Assembly (NCBI RefSeq): GCF_022869785.1
Contig: NZ_CP094997.1
Location: 3,472,001-3,536,000, forward strand
Direction of reading: 5' to 3'
Source of the DNA: Dyadobacter chenwenxiniae
Lineage (GTDB): Bacteria > Bacteroidota > Bacteroidia > Cytophagales > Spirosomataceae
Length of the DNA stretch: 64,000 bases
Below are positions 44,770-53,699 of the stretch, one piece after another (within the stretch, counting starts at the first letter, position 1; every line of letters begins with the position of its first letter). The notes under the pieces were generated by a model. It was given only the letters and a program-made list of their open reading frames with translations. It was not told where the DNA came from and did not search any database. Made by a program: the position numbers and the translations under genes.

Positions 44770-45210
44770 ATGGAAAATCGATTAAACATGCAGGCCGTGC
44801 AGCCGGAAGCTTACAAAGCAATGTATGCCCTTGAAGGCTTCCTGAGAAACAGTGAGTTAACCAAAGTCCACAAAGAACTGATTAAAATGCGGGCTTCGCA
44901 GATCAACCATTGCGCGTTTTGTCTGGACATGCATAGCAAAGACGCGCTAAAATCCGGAGAAACCGTAGAACGCCTGGTGTTGCTGAATGCCTGGAAAGAA
45001 ACCAGCCTTTTTACAGCCGAAGAAAAGATCATTTTAGCACTAACCGAGGCGGTGACCTTAATCCATAATGATGGTATTCCCACCGAACTATACCGCCAGG
45101 CAGAGGAAACGTTCGGCCAGCAATATCTGGCGCAGGTTATCATGGCCATTGTGACGATCAACGGCTGGAACCGCATTGCGATCAGCACGCACATGCAACC
45201 GGGCAGTTAA
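44770..45210 (+). CDS. carboxymuconolactone decarboxylase-family (AhpD-like) protein
   Basis: A 146-residue all-helical protein of the AhpD-like group with the redox-active CxxC in INHCAFCLDMHSKDA. Such proteins act as alkylhydroperoxidases or oxidative-stress proteins rather than true decarboxylases. The length and helix pattern fit a single-domain member. It is cytoplasmic and encoded alone, divergent from the LytS-LytTR operon. It may respond to oxidative stress, but the sequence shows no such regulator site. Confidence 0.88.
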   Translation: MENRLNMQAVQPEAYKAMYALEGFLRNSELTKVHKELIKMRASQINHCAFCLDMHSKDALKSGETVERLVLLNAWKETSLFTAEEKIILALTEAVTLIHNDGIPTELYRQAEETFGQQYLAQVIMAIVTINGWNRIAISTHMQPGS

Positions 45211-45285
45211 TAAATTCTGGGGCGATGCAACGTTCGGAAAGTGATTCGGGGTCTTTATGGTAACGTCGCACATTACCTTAAACAC

Positions 45286-46323
45286 ATGCTATCTAGAAAA
45301 TTTTACCTTTCCATTACCCTGTTGGGGCTCCTGTTTGTTTTTTCAGAGCTTGTTTTCAGGATCGCGCTTGTCTTTTTCGGTTACCCGTTCTTTCAGCCAG
45401 CCAAATATCTCGAGAGTAAATATTATCCCTACATCCAGCCTATGCAGCAGGCAGCGGTTGAGCGTAGGGATGATACGCGTAATATCCTCATCCTGGGCGG
45501 TTCTGTGGTCAATACGCATTGGTCGAGGTTGGAGATGCGTCTGGATACATTGTTTCAGAAAGCCTATCCGGATATCAGGAAGTTCAATTTCTTCAACGTT
45601 GCGATGCCCGGGCACAACTCCCGCGATAATATGGTGAAATACAGGCTGCTGAAAGACCAGCATTACGACCTGGTTATTTACTACGAGGCGATTAATGAAA
45701 ACCGCGCCAACAACGTTCCAACGGAAATGTTCTATCCCGATTACAGCCATATCAAATGGTACGACGAGATCAATTTGCTGCTGCTACACCCGGAACTGAA
45801 CATTACCGTGATCCCCTATGCGGTTCATTTATTGTATAAAAGCGTCATAGACAGGTTAAGGCACCGCAATTTCGTCAGCAACGAGCAAGTGGATCCTACC
45901 TACGCTGTCTACGGAAAAGACATCAAAACCGCAAAGTCTTATTACCATAACATCAGCGACATTGCCCGCCTGGCCAGCGAAAAACACGATCCGCTACTCC
46001 TGGTAAAGTACACAACTTTCTTCCCTACCGGTGCAAAGCTGACGGGCGAAGCCACTGATAAACAATACTTTACGCCCTGTTACATGGTCTCGCCTGTGAC
46101 CACATGGGGCAAACCCGAAAATGTCCTCAAGGGCGTTCGAACGCACAACCAAGTGCTCGAAAGAGTCCACCGGGAACAGAAAACCTATTTTTTCGACATT
46201 TCAGCCGTTATGCCCAAAGATTCCGCCACATTTTGCGACGTTTGCCACCTCAGCGAACCTGGCGCGCAGCGGTTCGCAAAGGAACTTTCCAAGTATGTTG
46301 TTTCAAGTGGCATATTGAGATGA
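45286..46323 (+). CDS. membrane-anchored SGNH-hydrolase-like protein
   Basis: A 345-residue protein with one N-terminal membrane helix (FYLSITLLGLLFVFSELVFR) and a probable periplasmic SGNH/GDSL-like domain. NILILGGSVVNT would hold the nucleophilic serine. The GHNSRDN segment provides block III residues, and DVCHLSEPGAQRFAKEL carries the D-x-x-H block V. Such domains often add or remove acetyl groups on cell-surface polysaccharides. The ATG at 45286 is preferred to a GTG at 45241. Neighbours give no substrate. Confidence 0.68.
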   Translation: MLSRKFYLSITLLGLLFVFSELVFRIALVFFGYPFFQPAKYLESKYYPYIQPMQQAAVERRDDTRNILILGGSVVNTHWSRLEMRLDTLFQKAYPDIRKFNFFNVAMPGHNSRDNMVKYRLLKDQHYDLVIYYEAINENRANNVPTEMFYPDYSHIKWYDEINLLLLHPELNITVIPYAVHLLYKSVIDRLRHRNFVSNEQVDPTYAVYGKDIKTAKSYYHNISDIARLASEKHDPLLLVKYTTFFPTGAKLTGEATDKQYFTPCYMVSPVTTWGKPENVLKGVRTHNQVLERVHREQKTYFFDISAVMPKDSATFCDVCHLSEPGAQRFAKELSKYVVSSGILR

Positions 46324-46392
46324 TTTGTCTTTTTCCCATTTAATTTCATTTCAAAAACTTCCGGCAAATCCATATTTAGACCAAGTATCGTT

Positions 46393-46400
46393 TAACTTTG
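46393..46400 (+). promoter_or_regulatory. -7 promoter element of the ankyrin-DUF2271-PepSY operon
   Basis: A perfect TAACTTTG about 67 bases upstream of the ankyrin gene start. The -33 region is unclear. Confidence 0.4.
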
Positions 46401-46466
46401 TGCACCTTGACTCTTTGACCAGGGAAACGCATCAGGTTAACCCAGCATTTACTAATTCGTGTCTGT

Positions 46467-47939
46467 ATGAAAAAACTTCTTATTGCCGTTTGCGCATTCT
46501 TTTCTTTGGCTGCTCAGGCTCAGCAAAATGTGCTTCTGGAACAGTCGTTCTGGAAAACCTCCCCGGACGTGAACGCAGTGAAAGCAGAAATTGAAAAAGG
46601 AAGCAATCCCGCTCAGTTTAACAACAACATGTTTGATCCGGTTGTGTTGGCGATTAATGCCAGTGCACCCAATCCTACCATTGAATATCTCCTCACCCAG
46701 CCGGGCAACACAGTGGACAAGGCAACGCACGATGGCCGCATTTACCTGCATTGGGCCGCAATGCGTGGCAATGTGGAGCTGATGGAATATCTCGTTGCAA
46801 AAGGTTCGAAAGGAAATTATGTAGACGGCCACGGCGCTACTCCGATCAATTTCGCGGCGGGCGGCGGTCAGCAGAATACCAAAGTTTACGACATCTGCCT
46901 GGCACATGGCGCTGACTTGAAAAAGGACCTGAACAATGACGGAGCGAATGCGCTGCTCATCGGCATTGCAAATGACAAAGATCTGGCTTTGACCAATTAT
47001 TTTATATCAAAAGGCCTTGATCTGAAAAGTACAGACGCTGCCGGTAACAATGCATTCAGCTACGCCGCACGGGCAGGAAAGATTGAAGTTTTAAAAGCGC
47101 TCCTGGCGAAAGGTGTCCCTGCAAATTCAGATGCGATCCTCATGGCGGCACAAGGCTCTCGCGGCGGTGCTAATCTGATTGAAGTTTATCAATATCTGGA
47201 AAGTCTGAAATTGAAACCGACGGTGATCGGCAAGAACGGAGAGAATGCACTGCACGCCATTGTTCGTAAGCCAAAGCAAGAAGAAATCATCAGATATTTC
47301 CTGAGCAAGGGTGTTGATGTAAATAAAGCGGACGAAGATGGCAACACCGTTTTCATGAACGCAACGGCCAGCAATCGCGACACAGCGACCATTGGAATAT
47401 TACTTTCCACTGTTAAAAACATTAACCAGGTCAACGAAAAGGGGGCTAGCGCGCTGGCAATGGCTGTTCGCGGAAATTCTCCGGAAGTGATCAGCTACCT
47501 GATCAACAAAGGCGCTGACATTAACACAACGGATAAAAACGGCGATAACCTGGCATTTTACCTCGCACAGTCCTACAATGCAAGAACGGCGAATGAATTC
47601 GGAGCTAAGGTGAAAGCTTTGCAAGACAAAGGCTTCAACATTGCTGCCCCGGCTAAAAATGGAAACACATTGTACCACGTGGCAGTTGCGAAAAACGACC
47701 TGGCCCTTGTGAAACTTTTGGAGCCGTATCAGATTGATGTGAATGCAAAAAACACCGAAGGCATAACAGCCTTGCACAAGGCTGCGATGGTTTCTAAAGA
47801 CGATGCCATGCTGAAATATCTGCTTTCGATCGGGGCTAAAAAAGAGATTGAAACCAACTTCAAAGAAACTGCTTTTGACCTGGCAGGTGAAAATGAATCG
47901 TTGTCCAAAAACAATGTAACCGTTAATTTCCTGAAATAA
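46467..47939 (+). CDS. exported ankyrin-repeat protein
   Basis: A 490-residue protein with a signal peptide (KKLLIAVCAFFSLAAQAQ) followed by about a dozen ankyrin repeats, for example LMEYLVAKGSKGNYVDGHGA, VISYLINKGADINTTDKNGD and MLKYLLSIGAKKEIETNFKE. Ankyrin solenoids bind other proteins. Being exported, it probably works in the periplasm. It is the first gene of a tight operon with the DUF2271 protein (5-base gap) and the PepSY-flavodoxin reductase. It could hold the redox proteins together, which is inference. Confidence 0.88.
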   Translation: MKKLLIAVCAFFSLAAQAQQNVLLEQSFWKTSPDVNAVKAEIEKGSNPAQFNNNMFDPVVLAINASAPNPTIEYLLTQPGNTVDKATHDGRIYLHWAAMRGNVELMEYLVAKGSKGNYVDGHGATPINFAAGGGQQNTKVYDICLAHGADLKKDLNNDGANALLIGIANDKDLALTNYFISKGLDLKSTDAAGNNAFSYAARAGKIEVLKALLAKGVPANSDAILMAAQGSRGGANLIEVYQYLESLKLKPTVIGKNGENALHAIVRKPKQEEIIRYFLSKGVDVNKADEDGNTVFMNATASNRDTATIGILLSTVKNINQVNEKGASALAMAVRGNSPEVISYLINKGADINTTDKNGDNLAFYLAQSYNARTANEFGAKVKALQDKGFNIAAPAKNGNTLYHVAVAKNDLALVKLLEPYQIDVNAKNTEGITALHKAAMVSKDDAMLKYLLSIGAKKEIETNFKETAFDLAGENESLSKNNVTVNFLK

Positions 47940-47944
47940 TTTTC

Positions 47945-48439
47945 ATGTCTGATTTACTTAAAATAACAATCCTTTTTCTCACGCTGAACCTGGCCCAACC
48001 CAATGCTGCAATTGCGCAAACAACCGGCACCAGCAAATACAAGTGCATGATCCAGATGACGAATTACATGGGTGAAGGCGCTTACATTGTGATTTCGCTT
48101 ATCAACGGCAAAGGCGCTTACGAAAAAACGTTGTATGTTCTTGGCCCGGATAAAAAGTGGTATAACAGCATGAAAGAATGGCATAAATTCCAATCCAGGC
48201 AAAAAACGAACATTAGCGCGATCACCGGAGCATCCGTAACCGGGGGCGACCGCAGCGTGAACGTGTTTGAAATTGATAATGCGAAGCTCAATGCTGGTTA
48301 TAAAATTCGTTTCGAAAGTGCTGTGGAAGACCAGAAATATCATGTAAAAGATCTGGAAATACCATTGACCACCGAGGCGCTTTCTGCCAAAAATGAAGGC
48401 ACCGGATACATTCGTTACGTCCGGTTTAGCCCAAATTAA
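47945..48439 (+). CDS. exported DUF2271 protein with candidate flavinylation site
   Basis: A 164-residue exported protein of the DUF2271 family with a signal peptide ending near AIAQ. The family is known to occur beside ApbE flavin transferases and PepSY proteins. The sequence ISAITGASVTGGD (residues 90-102) resembles the S/T-G-A-S/T motif that ApbE modifies with FMN, with serine 97 as the likely attachment residue. It would then be a periplasmic electron carrier. An ApbE gene and a PepSY-flavodoxin reductase lie within 3.2 kb, in full agreement. Flavinylation itself is inferred. Confidence 0.8.
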   Translation: MSDLLKITILFLTLNLAQPNAAIAQTTGTSKYKCMIQMTNYMGEGAYIVISLINGKGAYEKTLYVLGPDKKWYNSMKEWHKFQSRQKTNISAITGASVTGGDRSVNVFEIDNAKLNAGYKIRFESAVEDQKYHVKDLEIPLTTEALSAKNEGTGYIRYVRFSPN

Positions 48440-48454
48440 TGCAATGCGTGTCCT

Positions 48455-50650
48455 ATGACCATTTCCATATGGAGATACAGCCACCTCGCACTGGCTGTAT
48501 CTTCTTTTATTTTTCTGGCCCTTGCTTCGATAACCGGTATCATCCTGGCGTTCCAGCCATTATCGGAGAAAGTCCTACCCTACCGCACCGACAATTTAAG
48601 TGAAACAACGCTTGCCCGGACACTGCCGGTTTTAAGAAAACAATATCCCGGAATCAGCGAGCTGACAGTTGACAAAAACCAGTTTGTCCAGATCAGGGGC
48701 TCCGATGCCGAAGGAAAAAAGCTGCAAGCCTACATTGATCCGCAAACGGGAAAAATACTCGGTTATCCATCTCCCAAAAGCGAGTTTTTTGAATGGGTAA
48801 CCGCTTTACACCGCTCTCTTTTTATCCACGAAACCGGCCGCTTCCTGATCGGTCTGACGGCATTTTTGCTACTACTGATCACGGTTTCCGGGACAATGTT
48901 GATCATTCAGCGCCAGCGTGGCCTTAAACGGTTTTTCAACCGCATCATCAAAGAAAATTTCGCCCAGTATTATCATGTGATTCTGGGCAGGTTATCGCTT
49001 ATTCCAATCCTGATCATTGCATTAAGCGGCACCTATCTGTCGCTGGCACGTTTTGGCTTGATAGCATCGCCGAAAGTGTCAGCCGAAGTGGATTTTGATG
49101 CCATAAAATCAGAGCCGGTTAAGAATCCGGCTGATTTTGAAATATTTAAAAACATAAAATTATCAGAAGTCCAGACCATTGAGTTCCCGTTTTCCGAAGA
49201 TCCTGAGGATTACTACACATTAAAACTTGCCAACCGGGAAGTGACGGTGAACCAGATAACGGGGGATATTCTGAGCGAAATAAATTACCCGACTGCTTCA
49301 ATGCTGACCGAGCTTAACCTGGATTTGCACACAGGCCGTACGAATGCGGTTTGGGCAATTATTCTGGCAGTCGCTTCGGGAAACATCCTTTTCTTCATTT
49401 ACTCCGGCTTTGCGATGACATTCAGGCGCAGGGCCAATCGGATCCAAAACAAATATACCGCCGAGGAAAGCGAGTTTATTATTCTGGTAGGCTCAGAAAA
49501 CGGCAGCACATTCGGCTTTGCCAATGCCATTCATAAACAGCTCATTACCAATGGAAAATCAGCCTTTGTCACGGAATTAAATAATTACAGGGTTTTCCCA
49601 AAAGCATCGAATATGATCATCATGGCGGCGACTTACGGGCTGGGTAACCCGCCTACCAATGCTGCCCGGTTCGCAATGCAGTTGGAAAAGCACAAACAGC
49701 CCCATCCCATCCGATTCTCCGTTGTAGGTTTTGGTTCGCATGGCTATCCCGATTTTTGCAAATTCGCTTTTGAGGTTGATAACCTTTTCGCAAAGCAGGA
49801 ATGGTCTATTCCAACACTCGAAATCCACACAGTGAATGACAAATCGCCCGATGAATTCGGTCAATGGGCGGCAAGCTGGTCGCAGCAGGCGGGCATTGCG
49901 TTGGAGATTGCGAGCGATGCACTGACAACCCGGCAGGAGCCATTACAAGACTTTACCGTAATACATAAAACAGAGGTTACTGACGCAGGCGAATCATTTT
50001 TAATCAGCTTTCAGGCCAATGATCTCACAGACTTCACTTCCGGCGACTTGCTGGCTATTTATCCCGCCAATGATCACCGCGAGCGGCTTTATTCGATTGG
50101 TAAGGTTGGGAATAATATTCAGTTAAGCGTAAAGTTACACGAGGGCGGTTTGGGTTCCGAGTATCTGTATCGCCTCAATTCAGGAAGCGTTATCAGTGCC
50201 AGGATTGTCGGGAATGAGCATTTTCATTTTCCGGAAAAAGCCACTTCCGTGATCATGATCTCCAACGGAACAGGCATAGCGCCATTTCTGGGCATGATCG
50301 ATGAGCAAAGTCCTGATGCGAATTGCCGGTTGTACTGTGGCTTCCGGGACCAGGCTTCTTTTTCGCTTTACAAAAACGCTATCGATAAAAGCCTGGAAGG
50401 CAAGAAGTTAAACAGCCTCCATATTGCTTACTCACGTGAGGGAGAAAGGCAGTATGTGCGCGATTTGCTCGCAGCCGATGAAGCTTTTGTAGCCGATACA
50501 TTGGCAAACGATGGCGTGATTATGCTATGTGGTTCGCTTTCGATGCAAAACAAGGTGGTCGCCTTACTGGACGACATTTGCCAGGCCCGGTTAGGAAAAG
50601 ACATCAGCTATTACCAGTCGCACAGCCAGGTGCTTATGGACTGCTACTGA
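48455..50650 (+). CDS. PepSY-transmembrane protein fused to a flavodoxin/NADPH-flavin reductase
   Basis: A 731-residue inner-membrane oxidoreductase. Residues 1-330 form a PepSY-associated membrane domain with four helices (HLALAVSSFIFLALASITGI, FLIGLTAFLLLLITVSGTML). A flavodoxin-like domain follows (FIILVGSENGSTFGFANAIH, MAATYGLGNPPTNAARFA). The C-terminal FAD/NADPH part has ERLYSIGKVG, SNGTGIAPFLGM and YCGFRDQASF, as in sulfite reductase flavoprotein or P450 reductase. It would pass electrons from cytoplasmic NADPH through flavins and the membrane to periplasmic acceptors such as the DUF2271 protein, perhaps for iron reduction. It overlaps the convergent apbE by seven bases. Confidence 0.87.
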   Translation: MTISIWRYSHLALAVSSFIFLALASITGIILAFQPLSEKVLPYRTDNLSETTLARTLPVLRKQYPGISELTVDKNQFVQIRGSDAEGKKLQAYIDPQTGKILGYPSPKSEFFEWVTALHRSLFIHETGRFLIGLTAFLLLLITVSGTMLIIQRQRGLKRFFNRIIKENFAQYYHVILGRLSLIPILIIALSGTYLSLARFGLIASPKVSAEVDFDAIKSEPVKNPADFEIFKNIKLSEVQTIEFPFSEDPEDYYTLKLANREVTVNQITGDILSEINYPTASMLTELNLDLHTGRTNAVWAIILAVASGNILFFIYSGFAMTFRRRANRIQNKYTAEESEFIILVGSENGSTFGFANAIHKQLITNGKSAFVTELNNYRVFPKASNMIIMAATYGLGNPPTNAARFAMQLEKHKQPHPIRFSVVGFGSHGYPDFCKFAFEVDNLFAKQEWSIPTLEIHTVNDKSPDEFGQWAASWSQQAGIALEIASDALTTRQEPLQDFTVIHKTEVTDAGESFLISFQANDLTDFTSGDLLAIYPANDHRERLYSIGKVGNNIQLSVKLHEGGLGSEYLYRLNSGSVISARIVGNEHFHFPEKATSVIMISNGTGIAPFLGMIDEQSPDANCRLYCGFRDQASFSLYKNAIDKSLEGKKLNSLHIAYSREGERQYVRDLLAADEAFVADTLANDGVIMLCGSLSMQNKVVALLDDICQARLGKDISYYQSHSQVLMDCY

Positions 50651-51633
50651 GTCTGATAGTCCGAAATATCGAAGTTCTTGGAAGTGAAAACTTTGCCGTT
50701 GTCGGTGATCATAATGCAGCTGAATTCAGGAAAATCATTAATCAGTTTCATTCCGGCATTTTTCCCCAAAACCATCAATGAAGTGCTGAAACCATTGGCT
50801 CTCTCGGCGCTGGGGCCAAAAACGGTCACGCTGGTGAGTCCGGTTGCGGGGTAACCGGTTGCGGGATTGATTATGTGCGAATAACGTTTATTATTGAACA
50901 CCACAAACTTCTCATAACTCCCCGAAGTCACCACCGCGCCCTGGCGGAGCGGCACCACTGCAAAAAGTGCTCCCTGTCGTTTCGGGTCTGTAATGCCGAT
51001 CACCCAATCGCTGCCATCCGGCTGCTTTCCCCACGCGCTCATATCGCCCGAACCATTCACAATGCCCGCTTCAACCCCTTTTTTAAGCATCATATCCCTG
51101 CATCGATCCGTCGCATAGCCTTCGCCCAACGCCCCAAACCCGATCTTCATTCCCTTCCTTTTCAGGAAAATAGTCATGTGTTTTTTGTCAAGAATAATGT
51201 TTTGATAACCCACTTTTTCAACGGATTTTGCAATCGCCACAGCGGTCGGCATTTCGGTCATAGATCCGTCGAATTTCCAGATGCGGTCCATAGCGGCAAA
51301 GCTGATATCGAAGGCACCGTTGGTTAATATCGAGAGCGCGATCGCCCTTTCTGTTAACTCAAAGACCTCCATTTCGACATGCACCGGACGAATGCCCGCA
51401 CACGCATTTACTTCTGAAACCAGGGATGTGGGCTTCCAATCGGAAATCAGGTTTTCGATCCGCGTGATTTCAGCGATGACCTCCTTGATATTCTCCTCTG
51501 CCTCCGCCGAATCTTTGGCGACGATTGTAATGTCGAAACGCCCGCCCATGAGCATGGTGGTACGTTTTCGCAAAACCTGGGCATGACCTGCGAAGGAGAA
51601 AAAAAGGGCAAAAAGTGCAAGGTAATGTTTCAT
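50644..51633 (-). CDS. apbE: FAD:protein FMN transferase
   Basis: A 329-residue exported enzyme that attaches FMN covalently to threonine or serine in target proteins, using FAD as donor. It has a signal peptide (KHYLALFALFFSFAGHAQ), the phrase ITRIENLISDWKPTSLVSEV, the KIGFGALGEGYATDRCRD region for FAD and magnesium binding, GIVNGSGDMSAWG, and YSHIINPATGYPATG near the catalytic end. Its natural target is probably the neighbouring DUF2271 protein. It is convergent with the PepSY reductase gene and has its own upstream promoter. Confidence 0.93.
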   Translation of the reverse strand: MKHYLALFALFFSFAGHAQVLRKRTTMLMGGRFDITIVAKDSAEAEENIKEVIAEITRIENLISDWKPTSLVSEVNACAGIRPVHVEMEVFELTERAIALSILTNGAFDISFAAMDRIWKFDGSMTEMPTAVAIAKSVEKVGYQNIILDKKHMTIFLKRKGMKIGFGALGEGYATDRCRDMMLKKGVEAGIVNGSGDMSAWGKQPDGSDWVIGITDPKRQGALFAVVPLRQGAVVTSGSYEKFVVFNNKRYSHIINPATGYPATGLTSVTVFGPSAERANGFSTSLMVLGKNAGMKLINDFPEFSCIMITDNGKVFTSKNFDISDYQTQ

Positions 51634-51702
51634 TTCAAATCACTTCAACCATGGAAGTTTCGCCCACATATTCCGAGATGAACATTGTTGTGTGTTATCT
51701 GG

Positions 51703-51710
51703 CAAAAGTA
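51703..51710 (-). promoter_or_regulatory. -7 promoter element of apbE
   Basis: A perfect minus-strand TACTTTTG at 51710-51703, about 70 bases upstream of the apbE start. The upstream TTG element is not clear. Confidence 0.35.
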
Positions 51711-51983
51711 GCCTGTATTTCAACTGTTTTTAAAAAACTTCAAAAAAAATACAGCATTGACGGTCATTATTACAAGACTATGTGCAGCCACGTCCGTGCG
51801 GTTTGTGTTTTCCAAAGACATTGAAGAGGACATTATAGCGGAGATTTTCGGTAATTTTGGGGACAACGAATCCTCAAAACGGTCCAAACCTCTTTTGGTG
51901 CCTGTCTCTTCGGCTCCGTCTGAAACCGCTGCTACAACTATCTTCCCAGAGAGCACAATAAAACGCTTTCACAGCACTTTTAA

Positions 51984-52151
51984 GAGCGTAATGTTGAGCT
52001 GAACGGATCAATCTTGCGCACATATCCAGCCGATGCGAGCTTTGTCTTAAATAAGGGCGTTGTGAAAATTGTTGAGAACGGCAGTTCAGACAGTTGCGTA
52101 ACGGAATGCGCAGCAAATTGGAAAGATCATTTCTCGCGACTTTTCGAATAA
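51984..52151 (+). pseudogene. possible C-terminal remnant of an unknown gene
   Basis: Between apbE and the tRNA gene there are about 700 bases without a full gene. Within them a frame of about 55 codons without a start codon reads like real protein (NGSILRTYPADASFVLNKGV, then CVTECAANWKDHFSRLFE) and ends at TAA. Upstream in another frame (51757-52002) is a further plausible stretch (FSKDIEEDIIAEIFGNFGDN). They could be parts of one frameshifted gene. No family was recognised. Confidence 0.25.
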
Positions 52152-52287
52152 AAACGTCTTTTATTCCTTGTTACTACTGAGACGTCCGATACAAAATTTC
52201 GACTCCCCCGACCGCTTACATTCCCGATCGGCAAGCGGTTTCAGCCTTTTCCTCGTATTGATCAACGAGATTTTTTTAACGCAACTA

Positions 52288-52317
52288 TTGCGCATAAGGA
52301 TTTTATATTTACATTTG
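52288..52317 (+). promoter_or_regulatory. promoter of tRNA-Ser
   Basis: TTG at 52288-52290, a 19-base spacer and a perfect TACATTTG at 52310-52317, about 30 bases upstream of the tRNA. This is one of the best matches to the Bacteroidetes consensus in the window. Confidence 0.65.
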
Positions 52318-52347
52318 CACCACGTTTCGCATACGGCGAAATACTTT

Positions 52348-52432
52348 AGAGAGATGGCAGAGTGGTCGATTGCGACGGTCTTGAAAACCGTTGACTGTTA
52401 CAGGTCCGGGGGTTCGAATCCCTCTCTCTCTG
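52348..52432 (+). tRNA. tRNA-Ser (anticodon UGA)
   Basis: An 85-base serine tRNA. The acceptor stem AGAGAGA pairs with TCTCTCT, with G as discriminator base. The anticodon stem ACGGT/ACCGT encloses loop CTTGAAA with anticodon TGA. A long variable arm (about TTGACTGTTACAGGTCC) identifies the serine type. The T-arm is GGGGG-TTCGAAT-CCCTC. The CCA end is not encoded. It marks the left edge of the island to its right. Confidence 0.97.
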
Positions 52433-52444
52433 CAGATAGACGCT

Positions 52445-52479
52445 AAAACCCTCAATACAGGCAGCATTGAGGGTTTTTT
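52445..52479 (+). terminator. intrinsic terminator after tRNA-Ser
   Basis: AAAACCCTCAAT pairs perfectly with ATTGAGGGTTTT around a nine-base loop and runs into six T. It lies 12 bases after the tRNA. Confidence 0.9.
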
Positions 52480-52739
52480 CGATTATGTATTAATTTCTGT
52501 TGTCTTTTTGTAGGTACCACATTAGATTCTCTTAAATCAATCCAGTGGAAATTCAGGCAATTTGCTCTCGAGGTCATGTCTATGGTTCGGGAATTTTTTT
52601 GGACAACATACATCAAGCGACTTTAAATAATAATACTTCGTACTGCCCCAAATGCGGATCAATAGGGAAAATACCTAACGGTATGTAGTGTTGCTGATCA
52701 AGTTGTTACCTTTATCAGAGCTACGAACTTGGGAGTAGA

Positions 52740-53210
52740 TCAACTAGGCGAATTGCATTCATCTAGCTCCATATCTTTCTTACGAAACTCGGCTGTTGTT
52801 TTCGCAAATGATTCTTCCATTGACTTGAAATCGGCAAGATGACCATTTGCTTCTTCTAAACTGCCAAGCATCAAGTCAATTTCTTTAATTTGCTTATCCA
52901 GGTCTACATTTAATGCACCAAGAATTGTAAGGGGTTCAATAGTTCCTTCTTCATCATTGTGAATCCAACTTAGATTTTCTCTCACAAAATCAGTGTTGTA
53001 AACACGGATTTTAGTTTTCTTGTCGAGCTGATCAAAGTTGTTCTGATTGAATATCTTCCCCCCTTCCAGTACAATTGAAAAATCTGCGTCCTGGTAATGC
53101 CTGTGCAGACAACCGTTTTCTATACACTTAATATTCTAGATAAAGTTGTTTTACCAGAATAGTTTCGACCATAAATAATATTGAGCCGCCGGAATACAGA
53201 AGTTTTTCCA
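52740..53210 (-). pseudogene. N-terminal fragment of an AAA_13 (RloC/PrrC-like) ATPase, frameshifted
   Basis: Read on the minus strand, a frame with NSTNGKTSVFRRLNIIYGRN and the Walker A loop YSGKTTLSRIL is cut by a stop near 53120. It resumes one base out of frame as IENGCLHRHYQDADFSIVLE, continues through VYNTDFVRENLSWIHNDEEG and ends at a stop at 52740. This matches the start of AAA_13-type ATPases related to the anticodon nucleases PrrC and RloC. The coiled-coil and nuclease parts are missing, so the gene is dead. Confidence 0.7.
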
Positions 53211-53229
53211 TTTGTAGAGTTCCAGTCGT

Positions 53230-53290
53230 ATCAGCATTTAATTCCGGCGGGTGTTTGCGCAATGCTGGGATGTTTGGTTTGATAAGTGCA
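53230..53290 (-). repeat. second, decayed copy of the 3' end of the UDG-like gene
   Basis: About 60 bases resemble 58541-58600, including the shared strings CTGGGATGTTTGGTTTG and ATTCCGGCGGG, in the same orientation. In the intact gene this stretch encodes TKHPRTLLGSRRNKMPN. Here the frame is disturbed by small changes. It points to a duplicated or recombined piece within the island. Confidence 0.6.
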
Positions 53291-53319
53291 TTCTTACTTG
53301 GTTCTTGCAGTTACAGAAT

Positions 53320-53658
53320 CCTCGGCAGCGGTATCAGTTCAAAAGCATCTATAATAAAATCGATACGCTGAGGAGTAACGGAAGAAAGGCGGTAGTCGAC
53401 GGAAAGTATAGTGATGCGAAAGCTAAATACAATCGGTTGTCTGAAATGGAAGTTTGTGACGCCGCCAGGAAGGAGGCCGATGTCGACAATGAGCTGGGCG
53501 AATTGCGAACATTAAAGGGCAAGCAGGAAATTAGTGTAGAAATCGTGGCAGGCGTTGGAGCCAATAAGCCACTTTATAAAGTAAATTCAGATAGTAGCCC
53601 GGTGAATTACAGTGAGCGGTGTCAGTGGATCCTTGGCCATCAAGGTAAATCCATTTAA
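53320..53658 (+). CDS. hypothetical protein or gene fragment
   Basis: A charged, coding-like stretch of about 110 codons (KIDTLRSNGRKAVVDGKYSD, RLSEMEVCDAARKEADVDNE, EISVEIVAGVGANKPLYKVN). The frame opens further left with a start at 53251, but that part is the antisense of the decayed UDG-like repeat and is probably not real. No family is recognised. It directly precedes the helicase pseudogene and may itself be a remnant. Confidence 0.3.
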   Translation, partial: PRQRYQFKSIYNKIDTLRSNGRKAVVDGKYSDAKAKYNRLSEMEVCDAARKEADVDNELGELRTLKGKQEISVEIVAGVGANKPLYKVNSDSSPVNYSERCQWILGHQGKSI

Positions 53659-53699
53659 GAAACGGAGTATAAGACCTTATTTTAAAATAGGATTTGAAG

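Noticed and set aside
52168..52446. Open frame running through the tRNA-Ser gene
   Set aside because: Its C-terminal part is simply the tRNA sequence translated, and the upstream part covers the tRNA promoter.
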